Positions 24,571-36,491 of a stretch of 64,000 nt of DNA are shown piece after piece (the first letter of the stretch is position 1; each line of letters starts with the position of its first letter). The stretch spans positions 42,893,634 through 42,957,633 of the forward strand of contig NC_134014.1 in assembly GCF_040712315.1 (NCBI RefSeq), in the 5' to 3' direction. A model generated the notes under the pieces. That model saw nothing but the letters and a program-made list of their open reading frames with translations. It searched no databases and was not told where the DNA came from. The DNA comes from Castanea sativa (Eukaryota > Streptophyta > Magnoliopsida > Fagales > Fagaceae). The position numbers and the translations under genes are program-made.

Positions 24571-25313
24571 TGGCGTTTGGTACGGGGAATCCACATTACT
24601 CCTGGCATCTAGATTCCCAGGAATGTGATTCCTAGGAATCACATTCCTAGGAATGTAGCTATTCCTATGTTTGGTTTTATTGGGAGATTTTCAGGAATGT
24701 GAGATGATAATGTTTGGTGTATTTCTAGGAATCTTAAATGAATTATTTGTTTTTCCCATTTTGTCCTTAGATTTGAATGTGAAGTACCAAGCTCATTAAA
24801 AAAAAAAAATCTTCCTTTAAATAAATAATGAAAAAATATATATAAACTATTAATTAGTCTTTTAAAAAAATATCTTACTCTAAATAGATAGATAAAAAAC
24901 ATTATATAAACTATTAATTAGCAACACATTCATTAAAACTGTGATCTAACGTTTCAAAATGACAAGAATAATACAAAAATAACAACTATTAGCAGAGTTA
25001 TTTATCCTGTTTATGTTGTTTTGGCGGGAAAAGATAAAGACAAGAGAGAAGATATTGATAATTTGTTTTATAGTTTATCTTAATTGCTTAAATGATAAGG
25101 AAAAATGGTTAAAATTGTCAATTTATAAAAAATACAATTTATTTTAAGTTTGGGAATCTGGATTCCCACCTGTTTTAAAGGGAATCCACATTCCCACTGA
25201 GAGGGGTTTAAGGATTCCCCTGGCATCTGATTCCCTAGCGTAATTTGCAACAAAACATGAGAATCTTTAAACATTCCTGGGAATCCTAAAACATTACCCC
25301 GTACCAAACGCCA
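24571..25313. mobile_element. TIR element, superfamily unresolved (hAT-like?)
   Basis: TGGCGTTTGGTACGGGG at the left is inverted at the right (CCCCGTACCAAACGCCA). The 8-bp flanks CTCTTATG and CCTTAATG agree in six bases, weak support for hAT. The interior has GGAATCC/GGATTCC-type repeats and a perfect 30-bp palindrome at 24619-24648. Confidence 0.6.
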
Positions 25314-25321
25314 CCTTAATG

Positions 25322-25924
25322 TAGTGTCGTTTTGAATGCCTACTTCTACCTCGATTACACCTATTGCATTTGGTTTTGTTTTGTTTTTGTTTTTTCATTT
25401 TCATAATCAAATTGCATTTGGTTTTGTCTCTTTTGGGTTGTTGTGCTTGGCACCCACAAAAATGCCATTTGGGGAGAGGAGGGGTGAGGAAATTTGTAAT
25501 TTTTTTTTTAAAATTTTGGTTATCGCACCTTTATTTGAAGATATAGATTTATAACAAACTTACATACCAAACTTTTCATTAAATTTTTTTTAAAAAATTT
25601 AACGAAAATTGATACGCTCTCAAGCCAATTTGCTAATTTCCAATAAATTAGTTGGACAATGCTTTATTACTAAACAAAACCTTTTTTTTTTTAGAGAATT
25701 TCAACTTATAGTGTCCGCTCTTGATGGTAGCCTTTTATTATCAAACCAAGAAACTAATTAGTTTTTGATGTAGGTTGGGATTGAACCCTAAATCTTTTAT
25801 TCAACCATTAGACACTTTACTAGTTGAACAAACTGGAACCCACTTACCGAACAAAACTTTAAGTGAGAATGAAACTAAAATTAACGTTAACAAATTGTAT
25901 ACACTTGTTATAATAATAGAAATT
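25322..25924. other. Intergenic DNA upstream of RER1
   Basis: T-rich sequence with no gene or clear element. ORFs here are short and overlap in two frames. Confidence 0.5.
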
Positions 25925-26112
25925 TTATGTGCACAAAATTTTCATAACACTTTTCAAAAAAATTTTAAGTGACAAGTTATTACTTGCTGTTATTGGTGGG
26001 CAGAAAAATAATTTCAATGATGAGTTCAAATTAGAACCAATAATAACTTACCATTTATATTTTTTATGAAAGTGTTATAACTTTCACAAAAAATATTGTG
26101 AATGTGACATTT
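25925..26112. mobile_element. Palindromic MITE, copy 1
   Basis: Imperfect inverted arms (ACAAAATTTTCATAACACTTT and AAAGTGTTATAACTTTCAC) surround a core sharing TCAAATTAGAACCAATAA with a second copy at 33895-34045. Two copies in one window support a mobile family; the superfamily is unknown. Confidence 0.55.
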
Positions 26113-26471
26113 CTTATTAGTGAACTGATTAAGTAAATTTTTTTTTTTGGAAAGTCAATCTTACAACATTCCTAAACGGGCTGAAAATCAAATTACTTAT
26201 ACAAGCACCTAGCTTGATGGGAAAGAGAGGTCCATTCTATCCAATCCATTTACGAGCCCACGTAATCCCAACAATCCGAACCGGTCCAACTCCAAGCTAA
26301 AAGCCTAAAACTTGTACCTCTACTTTACGATACCAGCACCAGCACGAGTCGCTCACAACAAACCGTGCTCCCCCACACACTCCCCACTCGCAGAACCCAA
26401 AGGAAAACCCAAATAAAAAACAAAAATAAAAAAACAAAACAACCCAAAATTCACAACCAACCAACACGAAA

Positions 26472-26492
26472 GAGAGAGAGAGAGAGAGAGAC
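26472..26492. repeat. GA microsatellite in the RER1 leader
   Basis: A run of about ten GA units 25-45 bp before the RER1 start codon. GA/CT tracts are frequent in plant 5' leaders and may bind GAGA-type factors; that role is inference. Confidence 0.7.
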
Positions 26493-26514
26493 AGAGAAAA
26501 GTCCAAAAATTCTA

Positions 26515-29164
26515 ATGGATGCTGCGGCACTGGCCGGAGATGAAGCCTCGCCGGCCAACGTGATCACCCGGTGGACGTACACGGTGTCACAGCGCTACCA
26601 GCATCTCCTCGACAAGTCTACGCCGCACGTTCTCAACCGCTGGATCGCCGCCGTCGTGATCGCCTTCATCTACGCCGTCCGCGTTTACTTCCTCCAAGGC
26701 TTCTACATCGTCTCCTACGGCCTCGGCATCTACCTCCTCAACCTCCTCATTGGCTTTCTCTCTCCTCAGGTAGATCCCGAGATCCACGACCTCTCCGATG
26801 GCCCCACCCTCCCTACGCGTGGCTCCGACGAGTTCCGCCCCTTCGTTCGCCGCCTCCCTGAGTTCAAATTCTGGTGCGTTTTCCTCAATTTTGTCTTTTG
26901 ACCGTTTTTAGGGTTTTTGACAATGGTTCATACTTATATATGGGGGGATTGGCATTTCGAGATTCCGTGATTTTGGGGATACTGATGAGCTGTGGATATC
27001 AGTGTTGTGTTTTGAATTGAAATTTTGTTGATAATCAGTTATGTCACCGAAAATACTGGAAATTTGATTTAGGGTTTGGTTTGATTTGATTTTGATATGA
27101 TAGCTGTTAAGGGAGTTACAAGCAATATTGTATTTTTTTTATTTTTCTGTTTGTTTTGAATTTTGTATTATTGATTGCTAGATACATGTAGATAAGTCCG
27201 TGTATGCGTTTGATTTGAGTTAATGGTACATGTGCTTTGCCCAAAGCAAGATTAATTAGTGAAGGTTTAGTCATGCCAAGCTCGGATGTTAATGGTCAAT
27301 GGTCATTTAGGCTTCGGATTTGTTCGTCTCTGGAATTTCAGAGTAATCTTGGAGGATTTAGATGGACGATAGAATAAAAGATGGGCGCTTTTTCTTGTGC
27401 CTTTTGGCATTTGCATCAATTGGAATCTGGATTGTGTTCCGGTTTGAGTTGTTTGTAAATCCTAATGAACATCTTTTTATGTATGGTACCAATGAGCTAT
27501 AATTAAAATGGCGCTCCTTGTCTTGTAATAATGGGATGCGGGTGAATTTGTACCTTACTAATCAAAATATCTTTTATAGTATACTAGCTTGTTTTTGTTG
27601 AATTGTTACACAATGGTGAGAAGTGGTGAAATCCACATGAAGATTAGCTGGGACGTACCCAGTGCGCAAGTTGATCATGGAGGCTTGGAGTGGATACACA
27701 CTAAGAAAAGATTATATAATAATCCATGTTTATTTAAGGAGAACTATTCACTTAGAAAATGTCACTTTGGATTAATGTGATGCCCCCTATAAGAAGTGAT
27801 AAGCTAATTTTCAAATGTTTCAAAATGTGCCACCTAACTATTGTCAAAATTCTGTAAGAAAAGAGGTTGTGGAATAACTGAAATGAAAGGGTTAAATAGT
27901 GCAGTAAGATTAAAATGCTAGCACACTCTAGACACGTAAGTTTACCTGTAGACACATTCTCAAAAAATAAAAAAGTTTACATGTAGACATATTCACCCAC
28001 ACACAGAGTTATATAATTTCCACATTGGATATTTTATATTCTTTGGGAACATTTTATTCCTTCCATTTGCATGATACTAGGCCAGTATAGCTGATTTAGT
28101 GCATTCATAATATAATACTGGTGTTATCTTTTCTGACATTTTTTTTTTACTTCTAATATTAAATAAATAATGGTTGGGTTTAAATTAAACTTGGTGTTAT
28201 TCTATGTAATATTATATCTACCAAATTTTACATCATTCAGATGTCATTTGCTATAATAACCTTTAACCCTATTATATATAGAATACTTGTGATTTTTTGT
28301 TTTCATGGTATTATATAGCAAGGGTTGGGTTTAAGTTACACTTGGTATAAAATTCATTTAATGTTATACTAGTCAATAACTTAATCTTGTATCAATATTG
28401 AGCCAAGTCCACTATTAGATTACATGTTCTTTGTATGCTTTTTTTTTTTTTTTTTAATTTATAAATTGCATGTCCTTTGTAAACTTAACATACCTAAAAA
28501 AAATGAAAAGTTATGAAGTGTGTAACATTGTTAAAAAATTACACAAAAATGTATCTAAGTAATTGAACTTGACCCTAGAGAGAATGTTAATTTGCATCTT
28601 TTATTTGTTAGAGGTTCTTTTTAGATAATGTTCTTTGGGACTTCATTGTCCAAGTTACTCTTATACCAAAATTACTTATATGATCATGAAAGTTTCCATC
28701 CTTTATGCTGTCATTTTTTTACCAATAAGTTGGAAATTTTAACACACTGGAACTTTCACACTTTAATGTGTACTGAAATCTCGGTTTTCCTCCTTGGAAG
28801 GTACTCTATCACAAAGGCCTTTTGCATTGCTTTTTTGATGACATTCTTCAGCGCATTTGATGTACCTGTTTTCTGGCCAATACTGCTTTTCTATTGGTTG
28901 GCACTCTTTATTCTAACTATGAGGAGACAGATAACACACATGATCAAATACAAATACGTTCCATTCTCATTTGGAAAGCAGGTATATACACACCTATCTT
29001 TCTTTCAAAATTCTGATCAATGTAGGCTGTGTGCTTGACATTTTAATTGCTATCGGTATCATATTATTGCTCTTGATAATTAAGTTTATTTTATTTTATT
29101 TTGGTAGCGGTATGATGGAAAGAGAGCCTCATCATCTGACAGTACAAGCCTTCCTAGGGATTGA
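26515..29164 (+). CDS. RER1: RER1, Golgi-to-ER retrieval receptor
   Basis: Three exons: 26515-26873, 28801-28981, 29108-29164, joined through GT/AG introns to 597 nt, 198 residues. RER1 proteins sit in the early Golgi and return escaped ER membrane proteins in COPI vesicles. The sequence shows the family core [14 protein letters not shown], four hydrophobic segments in two hairpins (about 43-60, 63-82, 125-141, 144-162), [13 protein letters not shown], and the cytosolic tail [18 protein letters not shown] that carries basic COPI-binding residues. Length fits Arabidopsis RER1A/B (about 190-200). The ATG is preceded by a GA-rich leader. No defects are visible. Intron 1 is 1.9 kb and holds only repetitive AT-rich DNA. 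Confidence 0.95.
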
Positions 29165-29926
29165 GTGCTTCAGGTAGATTAACTTATATATGCTTCTTTT
29201 AAATCACAAATCCACTGGTGGCTCAAACTATTCTGCAATATTATGTCAACAGACAGATCTTTCTGACGGATATTGTGGTAGAGCAAGTCACCTGGAGAAC
29301 TAGTTTCAGCACCTGGATTATAGTTCATTTCCCCTTCATTTTTTCCCGGCAGGCTTCCTTATGCCTCCTGGAAGTTTAGTTTTGGGGAGATGAAGTGGCT
29401 GCTGATGTCTTTTTCTTTTATTTTAATCCCTAGTATTAAGAAAAAAAAAATCCTTTTGTATAGGAGGGACATTCTGCATTCCTGTCGCGGGATTTTTCAT
29501 ATATTAGCATGTATTTCACAGAGCCTTGGCAGTATGGAATGAATCTTGCAATGACTCTTGCTGCGCAATTGGATTAATTCAAATTTAGTTCTAAAGTGTA
29601 TTTCTTGCTTGAAAGTTAAAATCGTCCCTGCTATCATGCTGACCTTTTTCAGAAGAATTAATTTCAGAAATTGTTATTCATCAGATCTTGTTTGTTTTAA
29701 TTTCTGATGTGAAGATTATGCTGAACTAATTTCGTCATCATTCACCAAATAAATTGCATTTTTTTCGTGGAAATGGTTGAGCTGGATTAGCCAGTTGGTC
29801 ATGGGCTATGGCATGCTCAATCTTTGTCAAATGCCACTTAACCGAACTAGCCACTAGGGATATAAGTTTATCATAGGATAGGATTTGTTGAAGTTGGTTT
29901 AATATCTGAACAGAGCATGGTGCTCA
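29165..29926 (+). other. RER1 3'UTR and downstream DNA
   Basis: Sequence after the RER1 stop codon up to the start of the duplicated block. It probably contains the 3'UTR; no further gene seen. Confidence 0.4.
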
Positions 29927-30352
29927 CTTAGTCAGCTAGTTGCCAATCAATTGTTGGATTTGACACACAAAAACCTAGAAGAGCATTGCTTGGAGCGGTG
30001 GGGTCTGCTTGTGTTCTGTAATGATTTACTGTAATGATTTAAGAAGTGTGATTTTTTCATACAATTATTGTGTCAAATAATTTGCTGCAGCTTGTCTCAC
30101 TCTCTTTTTAAGCTCTTTGGTCCCAAACGTTGGAAGGTTCTCAAACCCCACATTTCTCTATTAGTAGGTTCATTTTTTAAGGAGTGTAACATGAAATTTG
30201 TATTTGCACTGATGATGTGTATCAATAGCAGTTAATCTATTTCGGGGTGCCAGCACATGACCTGAGTTAACGCAGAAAAGTAAAGATGCATTCAGGCCAG
30301 CCTTTATCAATCTGCATATTTTAGTTTCGCTTTTGATTACATCGTAGGTTTA

Positions 30353-31449
30353 GAGCATCCACATCAGTTGGTGGATAATCTTATATAATACAAAAATTCA
30401 TTCATTTTACACATTTTGGCAAAAAAAATTCCCACATCAGTAGGTGTAAAGTTGGGTAAAGATGTGCAAATCCTTCCATAAGCTACAGTAACTGTGTATA
30501 TTTACACGGTTACTGCAATTCGTTTATCCCTTATTTTATTATTTTCACGTTCGCTCGTTTTTTTTTCTCTTTTCTTCGTGCTCAACAAACTGCTTCTTCT
30601 CTCCTCATCTTCTTCTTTTTCCTCAAATGCACACAAACACCCCCCCACAAACAAACACATCCACACACAGAGAAAACATCAGAGATACACTTGCTCAAAA
30701 AGAAAAAAAAAAACACACACACACACACAGATACACAATCGGTGCCTGACTGGAACGATCGGTGTTTGTGGGTCTTTGACTGGAATGATTGGTGTTTGTG
30801 GCTTGCTTGATCGGAGATCGGGAGATCTGACCGAGATGAGTCTTTCCTGATCGGAGCCTGATCAAAGCTAGGGAGATCTCGGATTTGATCGGTGCTTGTG
30901 GATTGGAGCTAAGGAGATCAGTGCTTGTGGGTTGGAGCTAGGGAGATCAGTGCTTGTGGGTCGATGCTTGTGACCGAGATGCTGTGGATTAGACCGAGAG
31001 GAAGATGGGTAGAGAGATGGGTATAATGGAGTTGAAGTTTGCGGCTCCGGTGGAAATAAAGGAGTTGGAGGTGGATAAGAAGAAGGGTTTGTTGGGGAGT
31101 GAGAGTGTGGGGAGAGGGAAAGGGAAGCGGTGGTCGCAGCAGGCGAGGAAGAGGAAAGAGGAAAGAGGAGGATGAGGAGTTTCCTGTGGATGAAAATGGG
31201 TAGAGATGGGTATAGAGAGAGCAATAAATCAAAAAAAAAAGGGTAGAGAGACAGAGAGCGCAGGTAGGTTAAGGGGGTAGTTAAGAGAAATAATAAAAAA
31301 ATTTGAGAAAATTGATTATTTAATTAAAAGAGGTAATAAAATAGATGAACTAATGTGGGTGTTTTGTAAAAGTAAATGTGTAAAATAGAAAAAGTAAGTT
31401 TTTAGTGTAAAAATAAACGTGTAAAATGAACAAACTAACGTGTTTGCTC
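30353..31449. mobile_element. Non-autonomous PIF/Harbinger element with empty site in copy B
   Basis: Ends GAGCATCCACATCAG and GTTTGCTC are flanked by TTA (30350-30352, 31450-31452). Copy B at 44905-44920 shows the uninterrupted GGTTTAGAGAAACA, so insertion and 3-bp duplication are directly shown. The interior contains a CT/CA-rich patch and GATCGG-type repeats and no transposase. Confidence 0.88.
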
Positions 31450-31637
31450 TTAGAGAAACATACACTGTTTAAAGCCAGCTTTTAGCTTGCTCATATAGTA
31501 TTTTATTACAAGCACACAGGGGAGCTTCACGCGGACTTGTTCGAAAGGAATGATTTTGTTGTAGAACTCATGGTGTACAGTGAGCACTTGTCAGAAAATA
31601 GTGTGATCTGCATTGGAAATTGTTATCATTTTCTTAA

Positions 31638-32446
31638 GAAAAAAAAAAAAATTTGGATCATACATTTTGGGCACCTACCTGAGTTCTGAAAATAAAAAAT
31701 TGTTACTATTTTGGTCGCTATTGTCATCTTACTAACGAAAATAGCTTACATGTGGCAAACGGGGTGCATATTTGACAAGTTAGATATTAACTTGGCTAAT
31801 AAAATTAAAAATAAAAAAAAAATTATTTGGCATTTAGAAAATGTCACATTAGCAACACCGAATTCTCCAGTAAACAAACTAATCTCCAATAAACCTATAA
31901 ACCTAGAAATTTTCTTAGGAAATAAACACAAAAAAAAAAAAAACCTTAGAAAATTCAACTCAAATGCAAAATCATGAATCTTGTGGTACAAGCACGCATA
32001 AAACTGGTGTACTTTTTGGTGTGTTTACTACCGGTCAAAATTTGTTCCCTTTTATAACACCTTGAAACTCCTTGAGAAGGTGGATTCCAAACAGTTTCCC
32101 ATTTTTCCTTGTTCAACAAGCACACCATGAGCTTTCGAAAACCATTCTTCCCCACAGATCTATGGCTGAAACCCACGACTGAAGACACATGGTCACACCC
32201 TACCAATCTGAGCCTAGATCAAACCCACAATCACAGATCTCCACTTGCACTACCACCATCACCAATCTAAGCCCCTCTCTTCACCCCCATCACCGATCTC
32301 CACTTCCCCTACCGATCTACAACTACCTATTTGAGCCAAGATCAATCCCACAACCACCAATCTCCACCTACACCACCACCTATTTGAGCCCCTCTCTCTC
32401 CAACCCAGATCAAACCCAGATCAAACCCATATCGGTGGTGAACAAT

Positions 32447-32492
<46 letters not shown>

Positions 32493-32902
32493 GAAAATGA
32501 AAGATACAAACACAAACACGCACCATCAGAGAAAGAGAAAGAGAGAGAGAGATAAGATTTACACAAATATTTATTTTTGTTTTGATTTTTCTTTTTGGGT
32601 TTAATCTAAAGGAAAGAAGAAAAAGATTGGAAAATAATTTTTTTTAGGAATTATTTTAAATTTATTTTTATTATTAAAATCCTTACGTGGCATTTTTTAA
32701 ATGTCAAATAAATTTTTTTAATGGTCACATGCCAGCAGTGCACTCCGTTTGCCATATAGGTTATTTCCGTTAGTGAAATAATGGTAGGGAGCAAAATGGT
32801 AACGATTTTCTATTTTTAGGGACTTAGGTAGGTGTGACTAAAAAGTAGGGATCAAAACGAGAATCGGCCCAAAATGTAGCGACTAAAATTGCATTTTCGC
32901 CT
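31638..32902. mobile_element. Mutator-like non-autonomous element with long inverted repeats
   Basis: The left arm (TACATTTTGGGC ... ACCTACCTGAG ... TTACTAACGAAAATA, to about 31745) is inverted at the right (about 32765-32902) over more than 100 bp. The left arm lacks about 30 bp present in the right. Copy B lacks the element. The interior holds a GA microsatellite (32453-32489) and short ORFs with no family match. The exact left end lies in a poly-A run and is uncertain. Confidence 0.65.
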
Positions 32903-33013
32903 TTGAGTTACAAACTTACAAAAAAAAAAAAAAAAAACTCATACTCAATTTTGTGGGCGAAAAATTGTATAAGCCTAGCAGGAATTTTCTTAATGCTTGA
33001 GGAATTGGCTATT

Positions 33014-33768
33014 GAAGAAAAATATTTTACATGTAAAAAAACTTTAGTAAAATATTTTCAAGTATTTGGTATGACCAGTAAAAATTTTTAGGCAAGTAAC
33101 AAAAATTGGTGGCTCAACCACTGGAGCTGCTGGTGTTGAAGATTCGATGACTAGACCACTAGAATTGGTAGTCAGAATGGTGGCTCCAGCGACTAAACCG
33201 CTAGAATCGACAATCAAAGTGGTGGTTCCAGCGACCGAACTACCGACGACCTTTGTCGGAGCGATGTCTCTAGTAACTAGACCGCCGACACTAATAGTCA
33301 AAATGACGTCTTTGGTTACAGAACCTCTAACAACGATCACTGATGCGGTGTTTTCGGCCACCGAACCACCGACATCGATTGTCGAAGAAGAGTCTCCAGC
33401 TACTAGACCGCTAACACCAGGCATTAGAGTAGAGTCTTCGGCCACCAGACTGCTGACATTGGTTGTCAAAGCAGAGTCATCAAACATCGAACCGCTAATA
33501 CTAGTCACCGGAGTGGTGTCTCCGGCCATCGGACCGCCGATACCAGTCACCAAAGTGGTGTCTCTAGCCATTGGACCGATGACTTAGCCACTAGATAGAG
33601 GGAGGAAAAGCCATTGTAAGATTTTGTAAAAAAATTTACCAAATTTTTAAAGGTAAAAATTTTACAACCTTTTTATAAAGAATTCTATGGTCAAAGGAAA
33701 ATATTTTACAAGTTTGACTATATTTTACCTGCAAACAAATACTTGAAAATGAGAAAATATTTTACTTC
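33014..33768. mobile_element. TIR element carrying a 42-bp minisatellite
   Basis: The block starts GAAGAAAAATATTTTAC and ends GAAAATATTTTACTTC, with several AAAATATTTTA motifs in both orientations near each end. It is absent from copy B, although about 60 bp of B sequence is also missing here, so this is not a clean insertion. Superfamily unknown. Confidence 0.5.
33149..33583. repeat. 42-bp minisatellite, ten units plus a partial, open on both strands
   Basis: Ten consecutive 42-bp units (33149, 33191, 33233 ... 33527) and a partial eleventh. Each is 14 codons, with unit sequences about 55-80% alike. Plus-strand units read like T(R/K/E)P(L/P)xxx(V/I)xxxxxA and the minus strand reads VAGDTT/GGS-like units, both without a stop across the array. 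Whether either is translated is unknown. Confidence 0.9.
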
Positions 33769-33894
33769 AAAAAAAATGGAGCGTTAGTTTAAATTTATTT
33801 GCAATCCACTTTTTAAATCTTTCATTTTAGCAAATATCTGTATAAACTGAGACAATCATTTTCAATCATTTGTCCCTCAAATGAAAGAGAAATA

Positions 33895-34045
33895 TTATAT
33901 CCACACTTTCACAACAAATTTTAAATGGCAGGTTATTACGAGCTGTTATTAATAGGCAAAAAAAAGTAATTTTAGTAGTAGATTCAAATTAGAACCAATA
34001 ACAATTTACCATCTATGATTTGTTATGAAAGTATTGTGAAAAAGT
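33895..34045. mobile_element. Palindromic MITE, copy 2
   Basis: Shares TCAAATTAGAACCAATAAC and the ACTTTCACAAC/GTTATGAAAGT arms with the copy at 25925-26112. It is missing from the matching position of copy B. Confidence 0.6.
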
Positions 34046-34605
34046 TGGAGGCTTAGTCCATCTCCAAATAAAAAGACAATATTTGGGTTTCATACAAACT
34101 CTGTAACTGAAACTCAACCAAAGAGAGATAGAGAGAGCTTGCCAGCTTGGATATACTGGATTCAGCTTGGCCTGCAATAGCCATATACTCCATAGAAGGT
34201 CTGTGTAAAAGTAATCAGCAACAAGAAAACAACAGCGACTAATGAGATAATGGTCTGTGTAATAGTTATGCCTTAAACTAGCACACCAAGCATTCCACTT
34301 ATGGTCATAGTACCGGTTTGCATCCTCGGACAAGTGGGAAAGGTAACTGTCGTTGATGTCGAAAACCACCTCTTGACATAGACAGTTGAAGAGGTTAGCG
34401 ACTTCAGCATCACTGCCAAGCTAGTGCTCAATTATTCCATGGTAATGAAAGGTGAGCCACATCCTGATGAGAATTAATCAAGTTGTCCATGAACACCACA
34501 TATGAGGTAATGCCATTGCCACAATCAAGTTGACACTCCTCAAAGGCAATAAGGTTTAGAAAAAGTGACTTGGCACCATCATGGATCAAGGGCCGAGGAA
34601 TATGG

Positions 34606-35750
34606 TGTTAGGATTAATGCCCTTAAATCCTATTGTATGATGCTATATATGACATTATGTATGATTTAATGTTATGATTAATAAAGTTGTTTTATTATGA
34701 TCTAAAATAATGATAATATGAATATTTGGACATTATCATATAGTCCATGAGATGCATAGTATGTGATTTAGTCACAAAAGATATAGATCACAAGTTCTTT
34801 CTAAACTCAGAATTTTAGTTCGTCGTCGGTGATGAAATTGGGCATTTTATCTGCGAAGACTATAATATATCAACTAAGATGATTTGTCTTGATCATGAAA
34901 GTGGAGACTTCTAGTTGATATGTTGTAATATTTTAAGAGTTAAGACATATTGAATTGGACTGCTGTGAGATTTATTATTCTCCTAACGACTATCAAATGA
35001 ATGATAAATCTCATGACTTTAATTTACATAAACTCTCAATCCTGAGAGGATAATGAACCCGATCATGAAATGTAGGTTGTTTTGATATATCAGGAGTGAG
35101 ATCTAATTCAACGGTCAAAATCTCAGTATGTTGGACAGCCACATGTAGTGCTAAAGGAACACATATCCTTAAGATGAAAGTCATAGTCTCTTTGTAGAGA
35201 TATAAAATATTCCCTTGAGATAAGTTTAATGAGTTTGGTTATTTAGAGTGTTACCACTTTAGTAAAGAGTTACTAAAATTTATATTTTATGAAATTTAAT
35301 TTCATAGATATATATGAATAGCTTAAAGGATTAAACCGGGTACTCAAGGATTAAGAGATAGCAATTTTCAAAGTGACAGTTATAAATTGTGACTTTGTAT
35401 TACTACGAATATTTTCATGAATGGGTTAATTGTTTAGGTAATAAAGTCTTGGGATTTAATTTTATTAATAAAGCATAGAGTGTGATTATATTTATATAGT
35501 GGTGTTAAATATAATTAATGGTAACTTTGGGCTTGTTAAGAGTTGACATATAAGCCCAAAACCCATTGGAGTTAAAGCTTTATTTGTCTCTTTGGTTCCA
35601 TCCCAAGCCACACACTAAAGCCCAATTGGGCTGACCCAAAAGACTAGCCCAATTAGATAATCAGTTGTTTATTTAATAAGAGTTATTAAATAAAGTAACT
35701 GCCTTTTAATAGTTAAAAAACGTACGTACAATTAAAAAAGAAACAAGACA

Positions 35751-35843
<93 letters not shown>

Positions 35844-36099
35844 TTTTCTCTTGAACAAGTGCGTACATAGCTAATTGAGAGACTACACATCTTGAGCATC
35901 TGTGAAATTGGGGTGAAGAGTAAAGGTCTTCCCAAGTTCAAAGTTCTTTTGTTTTGAATTTCACTCCATCAAGGTACACCTTTCTATTCTTTGTTTCTAA
36001 AATTCTAGATATTTCATGTTATCTTACATGAATGAACAAGATACTTGCTTTGCTTCCGCTGTGTGTTTTGTATGAGATGCAAAATCAATTTTTCCAACA
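34606..36099 (+). repeat. LTR of the inverted-LTR element, plus orientation
   Basis: Starts TGTTAGGATTAATGCCC and ends TTTTTCCAACA, 1494 bp. It includes a (CT)n(TA)n tract at 35754-35838, of which the partner LTR keeps only the TA part. Confidence 0.88.
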
Positions 36100-36101
36100 A
36101 T

Positions 36102-36117
36102 TGGTATTAGAGCCAGG
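36102..36117 (+). other. Primer-binding site (tRNA-iMet)
   Basis: TGGTATTAGAGCCAGG starts two bases after the left LTR, matching the Copia initiator tRNA-Met site with one change. Confidence 0.8.
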
Positions 36118-36491
36118 TTTAATATCATGCTTTTATAACATGTGATTAAGTTTTAAAATTAAAGAAAACCGTTTTCTTGGTGTTTTAAAATTATGCTGTA
36201 GTTTTTTCTGCATAATTCCCATATGCCTTGATTAATAAATGAGATATATTAATTATTATTTTTAAGACCACATTTATATTCTTTTTGTGTCATGTGTGCT
36301 TTTATTTGGTGTTTGTTTTTGTGTAGAACACCATCTACTTAATTGCAAATTGAATTTTTGAGATAAGTTTATAACGGATGAGTATGCATCAAGATTACAA
36401 CTGCCTGTTATTCAAAGTGGCATATGATCATGTCCGTTAGTCGATGATTCTGTTTTTATTTTTATTTTTATTTTTTTTATAGTCTTTATAT

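Noticed and set aside
28628..29038. 136-residue plus ORF as a separate gene
   Set aside because: It contains RER1 exon 2 preceded by intron sequence; the splice acceptor at 28799-28800 defines the real exon.
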